From: Ralstonia sp. RRA | GTDB taxonomy: Bacteria; Pseudomonadota; Gammaproteobacteria; Burkholderiales; Burkholderiaceae | Direction: 5' to 3' | DNA length: 64,000 bases | NCBI RefSeq assembly: GCF_037023145.1 | Contig: NZ_CP146091.1 | Location: forward strand, 1,984,001 to 2,048,000 | Shown: positions 1 to 7,375 of the stretch, in pieces | Layout: each line of letters begins with the position of its first letter | Position numbering within the stretch: position 1 is the first letter of the stretch | Notes under the pieces: model-generated | What the model was told of the DNA's origin: nothing | The model's input: the letters and a program-made list of their open reading frames with translations, nothing else | Databases searched by the model: none | Program-made: the position numbers and the translations under genes

Positions 1-169
1 CATTTCTGCGGCTTTTGCGCTGGATGGCGTCGCTTGGGATTGTTGATCTGCGCGGTGGGCGAGTCGAATTGTGTTTGATTGTAGGGCAATTTCCTGCGGT
101 GCCGCAACCGGGAAGATGCCTTAGTGCGCCGCCCCAGGCCAGATGGCGATCTGCGGGCGATTCAAACGG
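1..169. other. Window edge, no supported gene
   Basis: No reading frame here has the length or composition of a neighbouring gene. Bases 1-3 read ATG on the minus strand, so a leftward gene could begin exactly at the edge, but nothing of it is visible. The stretch lies downstream of the leftward TauE/SafE-like gene. I see no strong hairpin followed by a T-run. Confidence 0.4.
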
Positions 170-913
170 CTACAGCACCAGGCAGAAACCGTGTGCGTTG
201 AGCATCTCCGGCAGCCACGCAGCGCAGACCAGCCCCCACACGCCAAAGGCGGCAATGGCGGCACCCGCCGCGCCACGCGCCCACTTTTGGCGAGACAGCC
301 CCCGCATCCAGCCTGCCAATCCGGACATCATCAGCAGATTTGGCAAGGTACCCAGACCAAACGCCAGCATCACAACCGCCCCCGATGCCGCGTTGCCCGC
401 CAACAACGCAACGGCCAGCGCCCCGTAAATCATGCCGCACGGTACCAGCCCCCATGCCAAACCCGTGACATAGCGCCGCACCAATGGTGGGCTGTGGCGC
501 AGATTTTCACCCAGTCGCGCCCCCATTTTCGACAGGACGCCGGCAAAGTAACCCAGCACGCGTTCCAGCCAAGGATTGCGCCATGCATCACCCGTGGTCC
601 GCACAACCAGCAGCAGGCCATAGGCGAGCAGCAAAGCGCTGGCGAATGCAAACAATCCGCGTTGAATCGGCAGCCACTGCTGGCGCCAAACCGTGGCACC
701 GAGCGCACCCATGATGGCCCCCAACACCGCGTACATACTGATGCGCCCGGCATGCATGACCGTCTGCTCGAATGCCAGCCTGCGACGCGAAACGATGCGC
801 ACCGGCACCTGCCCGCGTTCAGCCGCCAACGCGATGCCGCTGCACATTGCCAAGCAATGCACACCGCCGAGCAATGCGATCAAAAAAACGCTTACGAGCG
901 CGGCAACATTCAT
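170..913 (-). CDS. TauE/SafE (UreH-like) family integral membrane protein
   Basis: A 247-residue protein made almost entirely of hydrophobic segments. The N-terminus runs MNVAALVSVFLIALLGGVHC followed by LAMCSG, the Gly/Cys/His-containing first helix typical of the sulfite exporter TauE/SafE-like (UreH) family, and a second repeat has the same pattern (TGLAWGLVPCGMIYGALAVA). This two-repeat layout with GGVHC and VPCG motifs is common in proteins placed beside cbb3 oxidase and FNR genes in beta-proteobacteria. A role in metal (copper) or sulfur-compound transport during oxidase maturation is inference. It is divergent from the FNR-type gene, and a near-consensus FNR box lies 16 bp before its ATG. 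The substrate is unknown. Confidence 0.8.
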   Translation of the reverse strand: MNVAALVSVFLIALLGGVHCLAMCSGIALAAERGQVPVRIVSRRRLAFEQTVMHAGRISMYAVLGAIMGALGATVWRQQWLPIQRGLFAFASALLLAYGLLLVVRTTGDAWRNPWLERVLGYFAGVLSKMGARLGENLRHSPPLVRRYVTGLAWGLVPCGMIYGALAVALLAGNAASGAVVMLAFGLGTLPNLLMMSGLAGWMRGLSRQKWARGAAGAAIAAFGVWGLVCAAWLPEMLNAHGFCLVL

Positions 914-928
914 CTTTTTGACGCTCTT

Positions 929-942
929 TTGATATGGACCAA
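929..942. promoter_or_regulatory. Near-consensus FNR box between tauE-like gene and fnr
   Basis: TTGATATGGACCAA matches TTGAT-N4-ATCAA at 9 of 10 fixed positions. It lies 16 bp upstream of the leftward ATG and about 95 bp upstream of the likely fnr transcription start. The spacing does not fit a class II activator site for either gene, so repression or distal autoregulation is the more natural guess. Confidence 0.4.
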
Positions 943-991
943 AGTTAGTGTTTTGCTGACGGGAATTCCGTGCATTTCGCGCAATTCACGT

Positions 992-1031
992 TATCGGAAC
1001 AATCCGATATCAGCATGGCGGCCGCTATAAT
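992..1031 (+). promoter_or_regulatory. fnr promoter: palindrome over the -35 region and TATAAT -10
   Basis: A perfect inverted repeat, TATCGGA-ACAA-TCCGATA, occupies 992-1009. A consensus -10 hexamer TATAAT lies at 1026-1031 and is flanked by GCGGCC (1018-1023) and GGCCGC (1033-1038). The palindrome covers the place where a -35 element would be, and no TTGACA-like hexamer is present. Transcription would start near 1038. The palindrome is not an FNR box, so another regulator may act here. Confidence 0.5.
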
Positions 1032-1091
1032 AGGCCGCGGTTGCATCACAAGAATTTCTCATTTCACTTACTCGAAATTCACTCGCCCCCT

Positions 1092-1820
1092 GTGCTCACA
1101 CGAATCGCACTCACCGACCAAGCTTCCCGTTGTTCCACTTGCGTACTCGGCCAGATCTGTCTGCCGGTGGGCATGAATTCGGAAGACGTGCGCAAGATGG
1201 ATGAGTTGGTTGCCGAGCGCATCCGCATCAAGAAAGGCCAGACGCTCTACGCCCTCGGTGAGCCGCTCGAAGCCGTGTACGGCATCCGCTTCGGCACGCT
1301 CAAGACACATCTCACGCTGGAAGACGGGCGCCACCAGATCACCGGCTTCCATTTGCCCGGCGAGATCGTCGGGCTCGACGGCATTGGCGACATGTGCCAC
1401 GTGTCGGATGCCACCGCGCTGGAAGACACCGAAGTCTGCGTGGTGCGTTACGACCAACTGCAACAGCTCTCGCGCCGGCTGCCCTCTCTGCAGCACCAGT
1501 TCTTGCGCATCATGAGCAAGGAGATCTCGCAGGATCACCACATGCTGCTGACGCTCGGCTCGATGCGCGCTGAAGAACGCCTTGCCGCTTTCCTGCTCAA
1601 CCTGTCCAAACGCTCAGCTCAGCGCGGGTATTCGTCGACCGAGTTCGTGCTGCGCATGAGCCGTGAAGAACTGGGCAGCTATCTGGGCCTGAAGCTCGAA
1701 ACCGTGAGCCGCCTGTTCTCGCGTTTTGCTGAGGCCGGCCTGATCCAGATCCGCCAGCGCCACGTCAAGCTCATCGACATGGCAGGCCTGCGCCAGGTGA
1801 TGAGCGGCCAGGCCAGCTAA
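1092..1820 (+). CDS. fnr: FNR-type Crp/Fnr family oxygen-responsive transcriptional regulator
   Basis: A 242-residue cytoplasmic activator/repressor. Cys14, Cys17 and Cys23 form the C-X2-C-X5-C ligand set of FNR, and Cys116 (TEVC) matches the fourth ligand of E. coli FNR (Cys102 is an extra nearby Cys), so an oxygen-labile [4Fe-4S] cluster is expected. The cyclic-nucleotide-like beta-roll spans about 35-120, followed by the dimer helix and a helix-turn-helix. The recognition helix reads ETVSRLFSRF; Glu203, Ser206 and Arg207 correspond to the FNR residues that read TTGAT. I chose the GTG at 1092 because the longer frame opens with TTG at 1041, almost at the predicted transcription start. There is no clear Shine-Dalgarno sequence. 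Likely targets are the FNR boxes at ccoN and ccoI. Confidence 0.9.
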   Translation: MLTRIALTDQASRCSTCVLGQICLPVGMNSEDVRKMDELVAERIRIKKGQTLYALGEPLEAVYGIRFGTLKTHLTLEDGRHQITGFHLPGEIVGLDGIGDMCHVSDATALEDTEVCVVRYDQLQQLSRRLPSLQHQFLRIMSKEISQDHHMLLTLGSMRAEERLAAFLLNLSKRSAQRGYSSTEFVLRMSREELGSYLGLKLETVSRLFSRFAEAGLIQIRQRHVKLIDMAGLRQVMSGQAS

Positions 1821-1842
1821 ACCCGCCCACCTTCCAAGACGA

Positions 1843-1864
1843 CATCCGCTCACACGAGCGGATG
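1843..1864. other. Hairpin between convergent fnr and cbb3-cluster genes
   Basis: Perfect 8-bp inverted repeat CATCCGCT / AGCGGATG with a 6-base loop, overlapping the last codons of the leftward 84-residue gene and following the fnr stop. No T-run follows on either strand, so termination is possible but not demonstrated. Confidence 0.35.
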
Positions 1865-2104
1865 CTCGTGCGCCTCCAGCTTGCCGATGCCCGGCGACAC
1901 GTACAGCGTGAGTGCGCTCGACAGTCCGCACAGCAACCAGAACACAAAGAACGACACCGTGTAGACCGCCTCGGCCGACACGGCAATCTGTTCTCCGAAG
2001 AAGCGCAGATCCGCCGGGTCCACCACCGCAAACACGACCAGCTCGGCCAGCGCCGCGCATAGAAACGCAGGCCAGAGAATCCACATCAGCAGGCGGCGTT
2101 TCAT
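1850..2104 (-). CDS. Small two-helix membrane protein at the end of the cbb3 cluster
   Basis: An 84-residue protein with two hydrophobic segments, about residues 5-27 (LLMWILWPAFLCAALAELVV) and 43-69 (AVYTVSFFVFWLLCGLSSAL). Its ATG overlaps the stop of the FixH-like gene by 4 bases (ATGA), so the two are translationally coupled and belong to the cco transcript. I do not recognise a named family. Its position after ccoG and fixH suggests oxidase assembly or a membrane accessory role, which is inference. Confidence 0.7.
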   Translation of the reverse strand: MKRRLLMWILWPAFLCAALAELVVFAVVDPADLRFFGEQIAVSAEAVYTVSFFVFWLLCGLSSALTLYVSPGIGKLEAHEHPLV

Positions 2105-2328
2105 TGGACCTCCCCGTGGGCGGCATGGGCCGGCACGGAGACGGGCTTCTCGACGACCAAGCCGCGCCGCACGACGTTGTCATGAATGACGGGATCCGGA
2201 TGCGACACGGCTAACCAGATGGTGACACCGCATCCGATCATGGCGACGAAGGGGCCGGCCATCAGCAGCCACGGCCAGGGCTCGCGCCACCATGGCCGGG
2301 CCGGAGCGGAAGATTGCATTGCCTGCAT
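2101..2328 (-). CDS. Short FixH-like protein
   Basis: A 75-residue protein with the FixH/CcoH signature PWWREPWPWLLMAGP, one membrane helix and a short outward tail containing HDNVVRRGL, corresponding to the DDYYKxGL region of longer FixH proteins. Classical FixH is about 150-170 residues, so this copy keeps the N-terminal anchor and lacks most of the C-terminal domain. FixH/CcoH is needed for stable cbb3 assembly in rhizobia and Rhodobacter. The gene lies 27 bp after ccoG and overlaps the following small membrane-protein gene by 4 bases. Confidence 0.75.
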   Translation of the reverse strand: MQAMQSSAPARPWWREPWPWLLMAGPFVAMIGCGVTIWLAVSHPDPVIHDNVVRRGLVVEKPVSVPAHAAHGEVQ

Positions 2329-2355
2329 CTGTGTCTCCTGTTCTAAAAAACCGCA

Positions 2356-3819
2356 TCAGCGCGGCACGATGAAACTCGACGGCTCGCGCAGCACGAGGCT
2401 TTCGCTACCGCTGTCTGCCTGGATTACAAAACGGATCTTGTGCGATCCGGCTCCCACGTCGTCTGCGGGACGGCGCACGCGGATCGGCAACAGGCGGTTG
2501 GCTGCCGGTGCCAACTCAAGCGTGGTCGATTCACCGCGTCCGCCCTGCACTTCCAGCTGCGGCAGTCCTTCCGCCGTGATGGTCACGCGCACAGGTTGCT
2601 CGGAGGCATTCATCAACTGCAGGCGATAGACGTTCTCGATCTTGCCGCCGTCCACCTCGCGCGCCAGCGCACCACGATCGCGAATCACGTCCACCTTGAG
2701 CGGCTGGCGCATCGTCAACGCAACGATGAAGCCCGTGATGAGCACCAGCATGATGCTGGCATAGATCAGCACGCGCGGACGCAGCAGATGGCGCCGCGCC
2801 TCTTTCGGGGTGAGCCGGTCGTGCATCGCGCGCTCGGAGGTGTAACGGATCAGGCCGCGCGGGTAGCGCATCTTGTCCATCACCTGATCGCAGGCGTCAA
2901 TGCAGGCGCCGCAGCCGATGCACTCGTACTGCAAGCCCTGACGGATGTCGATGCCGGTCGGGCACACCTGCACGCAGATGCTGCAATCCACGCACGAACC
3001 GAGCCCCTGCGCCGCGAAGTCTGCACTGCGCGAGCGGCTGCCGCGCGGCTCGCCGCGCTGCGTGTCGTAGGTGACGACGTAGGTGTCTGGGTCGACCATC
3101 ACGCTCTGGAAGCGAGCGTACGGGCACATGTAGAGGCACACCTGCTCACGCAGGAAGCCGGCGTTGCCCCAGGTGGCGAACGCGTAGAACAGCATCCAGA
3201 AGGTCTGCCACGGCCCGAGCGACAGCGTCCATGTCTCCATGCCGAGTTCACGGATCGGCGTGAAGAAGCCGACGAAGGTGAAGCCCGTCCACAACGCGAT
3301 CATCACCCAGGCCGAATGCTTGGCCGCCTTGAGGCGCAGCTTGCGCAGGCTCCAGCGCTCACCGTCAAGGCGGATGCGAGCAAAGCGGTCGCCTTCGATA
3401 TGCCGCTCGATCCACATGAAGATTTCGGTGTAGACCGTCTGCGGGCAGGCGTATCCGCAGAAGAGCCGCCCCGCCACTGCCGTGAACAGGAACAGCCCCA
3501 GCGCCGACAGCACCAGCAGCACCGTCAGGTAGATCACGTCCTGCGGCCACAACACCAGTCCGAACAGGTAGAACTTGCGTGCCCCCAGGTCGAACAACAC
3601 CGCCTGGCGCCCATTCCATTCAAACCACGGCAAACCGTAGAAGATGGCTTGCGTGGCCAGCACCATCCACACGCGCCAGCTTGCGAACGCCCCCGTCACG
3701 GAGCGCGGATAGATCTTGCGCCGGACTTCGTAGAGCGCCTGCTCGGTGGGCGTGTCGTCCGAGCCTGCCGTTGCAACGGCAGGTGTCATGGGGCGCCAGC
3801 CGGGTTCGTGCTCGCTCAT
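2356..3819 (-). CDS. ccoG: Cytochrome c oxidase accessory protein CcoG (FixG/RdxA)
   Basis: A 487-residue polyferredoxin-type membrane protein. It has several N-terminal membrane segments including LFCGYACPQTVYTEIFMWIE, then cluster-binding Cys motifs (CSICVQVCPTGID and CIGCGACIDACDQ), a further helix, and a C-terminal periplasmic Ig-like FixG domain. CcoG reduces or handles copper during assembly of the cbb3 CuB centre. I set the start at MSEHEPGW because that ATG overlaps the ccoP stop as ATGA. The frame is open 12 codons further upstream, but that would run into ccoP. Confidence 0.93.
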   Translation of the reverse strand: MSEHEPGWRPMTPAVATAGSDDTPTEQALYEVRRKIYPRSVTGAFASWRVWMVLATQAIFYGLPWFEWNGRQAVLFDLGARKFYLFGLVLWPQDVIYLTVLLVLSALGLFLFTAVAGRLFCGYACPQTVYTEIFMWIERHIEGDRFARIRLDGERWSLRKLRLKAAKHSAWVMIALWTGFTFVGFFTPIRELGMETWTLSLGPWQTFWMLFYAFATWGNAGFLREQVCLYMCPYARFQSVMVDPDTYVVTYDTQRGEPRGSRSRSADFAAQGLGSCVDCSICVQVCPTGIDIRQGLQYECIGCGACIDACDQVMDKMRYPRGLIRYTSERAMHDRLTPKEARRHLLRPRVLIYASIMLVLITGFIVALTMRQPLKVDVIRDRGALAREVDGGKIENVYRLQLMNASEQPVRVTITAEGLPQLEVQGGRGESTTLELAPAANRLLPIRVRRPADDVGAGSHKIRFVIQADSGSESLVLREPSSFIVPR

Positions 3820-4739
3820 TGCTGGGCGCTCGTGTTGTTGTTCGAGAGCCCCCACACGTAGGCCGCAAGCATGCGGATCTTCTCCGGCGACAGCAGGTTC
3901 TCGTGCGCCGGCATCGTGTTATCGCGGCCCTTGAGGATGGTCTCGACGATGGTTGCCTCGGAGCTGCCGTACAGCCACACGCGGTCGGTCAGGTTGGGGG
4001 CGCCAAGCGCCTGGTTGCCCTTGCCGGTCGCCATATGGCATGCCGCGCAGACCGACTTGAAGGTCGGCTCGCCACGTGCGGCTTTGATCGGGTCATAGGC
4101 CAGGCCCGACAGGGAACGCACGTAGTTGGCCACGTTGGCGGCTTGGTTGGCATCCACCACTGCAGCCAGCGACGGCATGACGCCGTGGCGGCCCTTGGTG
4201 ATGGTGGTGAGGATCGTCTCCGGATCACCGCCATACAGCCAGTCGCTGTCGGTCAGGTTCGGGAAGCCCTTGGAGCCGCCCGCATCCGAGCCGTGACATT
4301 GCGCGCAGTTGTTCAGGAACAGGCGCTGGCCGATCTCGTGTGCCTGGGGGTCGGCGGCGATCTGCTTGATGTCCATACCGGCGTAGCGCTCATAGAGCGG
4401 GCGCACCTTGGCATCAGCTGCAGCGCGCTGCGAAGCCAGCTCGCCGCGCGTGGAGAAACCCAGCACACCACCATACGCACCCAGCCCGGGATACAGGACC
4501 AGGTATGACAAGGCGAAGATGCACGACAGCAGGAACATCCACATCCACCAGCGCGGCAACGGATTGTTCAGCTCGCGCAGATCACCGTCCCACACGTGGC
4601 CAGTGTCGTCGCCGGCTTGCTGTCCGGGCGCGATCGTGATCTTGCGTTGCGAGAACAGCAGCCAAATGCACCAGGCGATACCCACCAGGGCAATCGCCGA
4701 GATGTAGTACCCCCAGAACTCAGAAATGAAGTCGCTCAT
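3816..4739 (-). CDS. ccoP: cbb3-type cytochrome c oxidase subunit III (di-haem CcoP)
   Basis: A 307-residue subunit with two N-terminal membrane segments (about 11-29 and 64-83) and two periplasmic c-type haem sites, Cys145-Cys148-His149 (CAQCH) and Cys231-Cys234-His235 (CAACH). Each is followed by a Met-containing axial region (GVMPSL, NTMPAHE). CcoP passes electrons from soluble or membrane cytochromes to CcoO and CcoN. It lies between ccoQ, 12 bp upstream, and ccoG, which it overlaps by 4 bases. Confidence 0.96.
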   Translation of the reverse strand: MSDFISEFWGYYISAIALVGIAWCIWLLFSQRKITIAPGQQAGDDTGHVWDGDLRELNNPLPRWWMWMFLLSCIFALSYLVLYPGLGAYGGVLGFSTRGELASQRAAADAKVRPLYERYAGMDIKQIAADPQAHEIGQRLFLNNCAQCHGSDAGGSKGFPNLTDSDWLYGGDPETILTTITKGRHGVMPSLAAVVDANQAANVANYVRSLSGLAYDPIKAARGEPTFKSVCAACHMATGKGNQALGAPNLTDRVWLYGSSEATIVETILKGRDNTMPAHENLLSPEKIRMLAAYVWGLSNNNTSAQQ

Positions 4740-4751
4740 GATCTTGTGTCC

Positions 4752-4934
4752 TTATTGATGTGGGCGCGACGCGTCTGCGCGTGCACCGGCGACCTCGGCT
4801 TCATCGGGCAACAGGAACGGCAGCATGGCCGATTCCGCATTGGCGGCAGCACGATGCGTCGAGAACGCCCACCAGCTGATCCCCACGAACAGCACCAGGA
4901 AGACGGCGGTGGCAATTGCACTCAGCATGGCCAT
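4752..4934 (-). CDS. ccoQ: cbb3-type oxidase small subunit CcoQ
   Basis: A 60-residue single-helix protein (MAMLSAIATAVFLVLFVGIS then WWAFSTHR) ending in an acidic and polar tail. Length, the WWAFS motif after the helix and the position between ccoO and ccoP identify CcoQ (FixQ), which stabilises the oxidase, notably under oxygen. It starts 3 bp after the ccoO stop. Confidence 0.9.
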   Translation of the reverse strand: MAMLSAIATAVFLVLFVGISWWAFSTHRAAANAESAMLPFLLPDEAEVAGARADASRPHQ

Positions 4935-4937
4935 GAC

Positions 4938-5624
4938 TCACTCCTTTGCGGCAACGGTGGCAGCCGACTCATCAGCAGGGGTGCCGGCCATCTCGCGCAC
5001 GTTGCGCAGCTCTACGCCCAGGCCTTGCAGAAAGGCCACCACGGCGTCTTCCTCGGTCTTGCCGGCAAGCTGCTCGCGTGCACCGGCAATTTGTGCGTCC
5101 GTATAGGGCACGCCGAGCTGGCGCAGCACGTGCATCTTCTTCTCGATGTCGCTGCTGTCGAGCGGCGTCTTCGCGAGCCATGCATAGGCCGGCATGTTCG
5201 ATTCCGGCACCACCTCACGCGGATCACGCAGGTGGATGCGGTGCCAGTCGTCCGAATAGCGCTGACCCACACGCGCCAGGTCCGGCCCCGTACGCTTGGA
5301 ACCCCACAGGAACGGGTGATCGAATACCGATTCGCCAGCCAGCGAGTAGTGGCCATAGCGCTCGGTCTCAGCGCGCAGCGTACGCACTTGCTGCGAGTGG
5401 CAGCCGACGCAGCCTTCGCGGATGTAGATGTCGCGCCCGGCCAGCCGCAGCGGCGAATAGGGTGCGATGCCCTTGACCGGCTCGGTGGTGGAGTGCTGGA
5501 AGAACAGCGGCAGAATCTGTACCAACCCGGCGATGCTGACGACGACCAATGTCACCACAATCAGCAAGCCGATGTTCTTTTCCAGCGTCTCGTGCGAGAA
5601 GAAGCTCTTTTGTTGGTTGCTCAT
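4938..5624 (-). CDS. ccoO: cbb3-type cytochrome c oxidase subunit II (mono-haem CcoO)
   Basis: A 228-residue membrane-anchored c-type cytochrome. One N-terminal helix (about 18-41) is followed by the periplasmic haem site Cys72-Cys75-His76 in [12 protein letters not shown], with the conserved [20 protein letters not shown] segment after it. The start is the ATG at 5624 (MSNQQKSFF), with GAGGAGACGAAC just upstream; the 20 codons before it are not typical of CcoO. It lies 10 bp downstream of ccoN. Confidence 0.95.
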   Translation of the reverse strand: MSNQQKSFFSHETLEKNIGLLIVVTLVVVSIAGLVQILPLFFQHSTTEPVKGIAPYSPLRLAGRDIYIREGCVGCHSQQVRTLRAETERYGHYSLAGESVFDHPFLWGSKRTGPDLARVGQRYSDDWHRIHLRDPREVVPESNMPAYAWLAKTPLDSSDIEKKMHVLRQLGVPYTDAQIAGAREQLAGKTEEDAVVAFLQGLGVELRNVREMAGTPADESAATVAAKE

Positions 5625-5634
5625 GTTCGTCTCC

Positions 5635-7092
5635 TCACTGTGCCGCGACCAGCGGGGCCTGGGCCGGTTGAGGGATCGGCGCATCCACCGCCTTGCTGCC
5701 CTGAATGGTCTTGAACACGTTGAATGCCATCAGCAGCATCCCGCTCAGGAAGCACAGGCCACCCAGCAAACGGATGATGTAGAACGGGTACGTCGCCTTC
5801 ACCGCTTCGACAAAGCTGTAGGTGAGCGTGCCGTCAGCCTCGGTGGCACGCCACATCAGGCCCTGCATCACGCCGGCCACCCACATGGCGGCGATATAGA
5901 GCACCACGCCAACGGTGGCGATCCAGAAGTGCACCTCGATCAGGCGCGTGCTGTACATCTTCTGCTGCCCGAACAGGCGCGGGATCATGTAGTACATCGA
6001 GCCGATGGTGATCATCGCCACCCAGCCCAGCGCGCCGGAGTGCACGTGGCCGATGGTCCAGTCGGTGTAGTGCGACAGCGCGTTGACGGTCTTGATGGAC
6101 ATCATCGAGCCTTCGAACGTCGCCATGCCGTAGAACGACAGCGCCACCACCAGGAACTTCAGGATCGGATCGGTGCGCAGTTTGTGCCAGGCACCCGACA
6201 GGGTCATGATCCCGTTGATCATGCCGCCCCACGACGGCGCCAGCAGGATCAGCGAGAACACCATGCCCAGCGACTGTGCCCAGTCCGGCAGCGCGGTGTA
6301 CTGCAGGTGGTGCGGGCCCGCCCACATGTAGGTGAAGTTCAGCGCCCAGAAGTGGACGATCGACAGGCGGTACGAATAGATCGGACGCTCCGCTTGCTTG
6401 GGCACGAAGTAGTACATCATCCCCAGGAAGCTGGTGGTCAGGAAGAAGCCCACCGCGTTATGGCCGTACCACCACTGCACCATCGCATCCTGCACGCCGG
6501 CGTAAGCCGAATACGACTTCCACATCGTCACCGGCAGCTCCGCGTTGTTGACGATGTGCAGCAGCGCAATGGTGATGATGTACGCGCCAAAGAACCAGTT
6601 GGCCACGTAGATGTGCTTGGTTTTGCGCTTGATGATGGTGCCGAAGAACACGACCGCGTAGACCACCCACACCACTGTGATGAGGATGTCGATCGGCCAT
6701 TCCAGCTCGGCATATTCCTTCGAGCTCGTGTAGCCCAGCGGCAGCGTGATGGCCGCGGCCAAGATCACCGCCTGCCAGCCCCAGAACGTAAACGCGGCCA
6801 GCGTGTCAGAGAACAGGCGCACCTGGCAGGTGCGCTGCACGATGTAGTACGACGTGGCAAACAGCGCGCTGCCGCCAAACGCAAAGATGACCGCGTTGGT
6901 ATGCAACGGACGCAGCCGGCCGTACGTCAGCCAGGGCACCCCAAAATTCAGTTGCGGCCAGATCAACTGGGCCGCGATCAGCGCACCGACCGCCATACCG
7001 ACGATGCCCCAGACGATCGTCATGATCGAGAACTGGCGGACAACGCGGTAGTTGAAGGTCTGGGTGTGCTGCAACGCGCTGGACGATTCCAT
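5635..7092 (-). CDS. ccoN: cbb3-type cytochrome c oxidase catalytic subunit CcoN
   Basis: A 485-residue, roughly 12-helix subunit that reduces oxygen at a high-spin haem b3-CuB centre. Ligands match the known cbb3 pattern: His64 and His351 region for low-spin haem, His349/His351 ([10 protein letters not shown]), CuB His211, His261 and His262 (WAGPHHLQY), and Tyr255, the cross-linked tyrosine position. I use the ATG at 7092 rather than the one at 7128. GGGGAG lies 6 bases before 7092, nothing comparable precedes 7128, and the FNR-dependent transcript is predicted to start near 7120, downstream of the longer start. It heads the ccoNOQP structural genes. Confidence 0.95.
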   Translation of the reverse strand: MESSSALQHTQTFNYRVVRQFSIMTIVWGIVGMAVGALIAAQLIWPQLNFGVPWLTYGRLRPLHTNAVIFAFGGSALFATSYYIVQRTCQVRLFSDTLAAFTFWGWQAVILAAAITLPLGYTSSKEYAELEWPIDILITVVWVVYAVVFFGTIIKRKTKHIYVANWFFGAYIITIALLHIVNNAELPVTMWKSYSAYAGVQDAMVQWWYGHNAVGFFLTTSFLGMMYYFVPKQAERPIYSYRLSIVHFWALNFTYMWAGPHHLQYTALPDWAQSLGMVFSLILLAPSWGGMINGIMTLSGAWHKLRTDPILKFLVVALSFYGMATFEGSMMSIKTVNALSHYTDWTIGHVHSGALGWVAMITIGSMYYMIPRLFGQQKMYSTRLIEVHFWIATVGVVLYIAAMWVAGVMQGLMWRATEADGTLTYSFVEAVKATYPFYIIRLLGGLCFLSGMLLMAFNVFKTIQGSKAVDAPIPQPAQAPLVAAQ

Positions 7093-7126
7093 GCTTGCTC
7101 CCCGAGTGTGTTGGTTTGATGCGGTC

Positions 7127-7168
7127 ATGTTAAGAATCGGGCGACCTTGGGGTCTTGATGTGCATCAA
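7127..7168 (-). promoter_or_regulatory. FNR-activated ccoN promoter
   Basis: A perfect FNR box, TTGATGTGCATCAA, occupies 7155-7168. On the minus strand a -10-like hexamer TAACAT lies at 7132-7127, giving a start near 7120. The box centre (7161.5) is then 41.5 bp upstream, the classic class II FNR position. The FNR homologue with matching recognition residues is encoded at 1092-1820. Confidence 0.8.
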
Positions 7169-7187
7169 GGCACCCCGGCCAATGTGG

Positions 7188-7367
7188 TTAAGCGGCGCCG
7201 TCTCGTGGCCTTGTGTTGCGCACAGGCGTGTCCGGGTCGAGCAGGATCGACTCGGCCGGTGTCTTCAGATCGTCGTACTGGCCCGAGCCGACGGCCCACC
7301 ACAGCACACCGACGATCGCCATCACCAGCATCAGCGACAGCGGGACCAGCAGGAACAGCGTTTCCAT
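7188..7367 (-). CDS. ccoS: cbb3-type oxidase assembly protein CcoS
   Basis: A 59-residue protein: one hydrophobic helix (METLFLLVPLSLMLVMAIVG then VLWWAV) and the family motif SGQYDDLKTPAESIL in the short tail. CcoS is required for cofactor insertion into cbb3 oxidase. The start is the ATG at 7367, 8 bp after the ccoI stop and preceded by AGGAGGCTGC. The in-frame extension upstream lies inside ccoI. Confidence 0.92.
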   Translation of the reverse strand: METLFLLVPLSLMLVMAIVGVLWWAVGSGQYDDLKTPAESILLDPDTPVRNTRPRDGAA

Positions 7368-7375
7368 GCAGCCTC

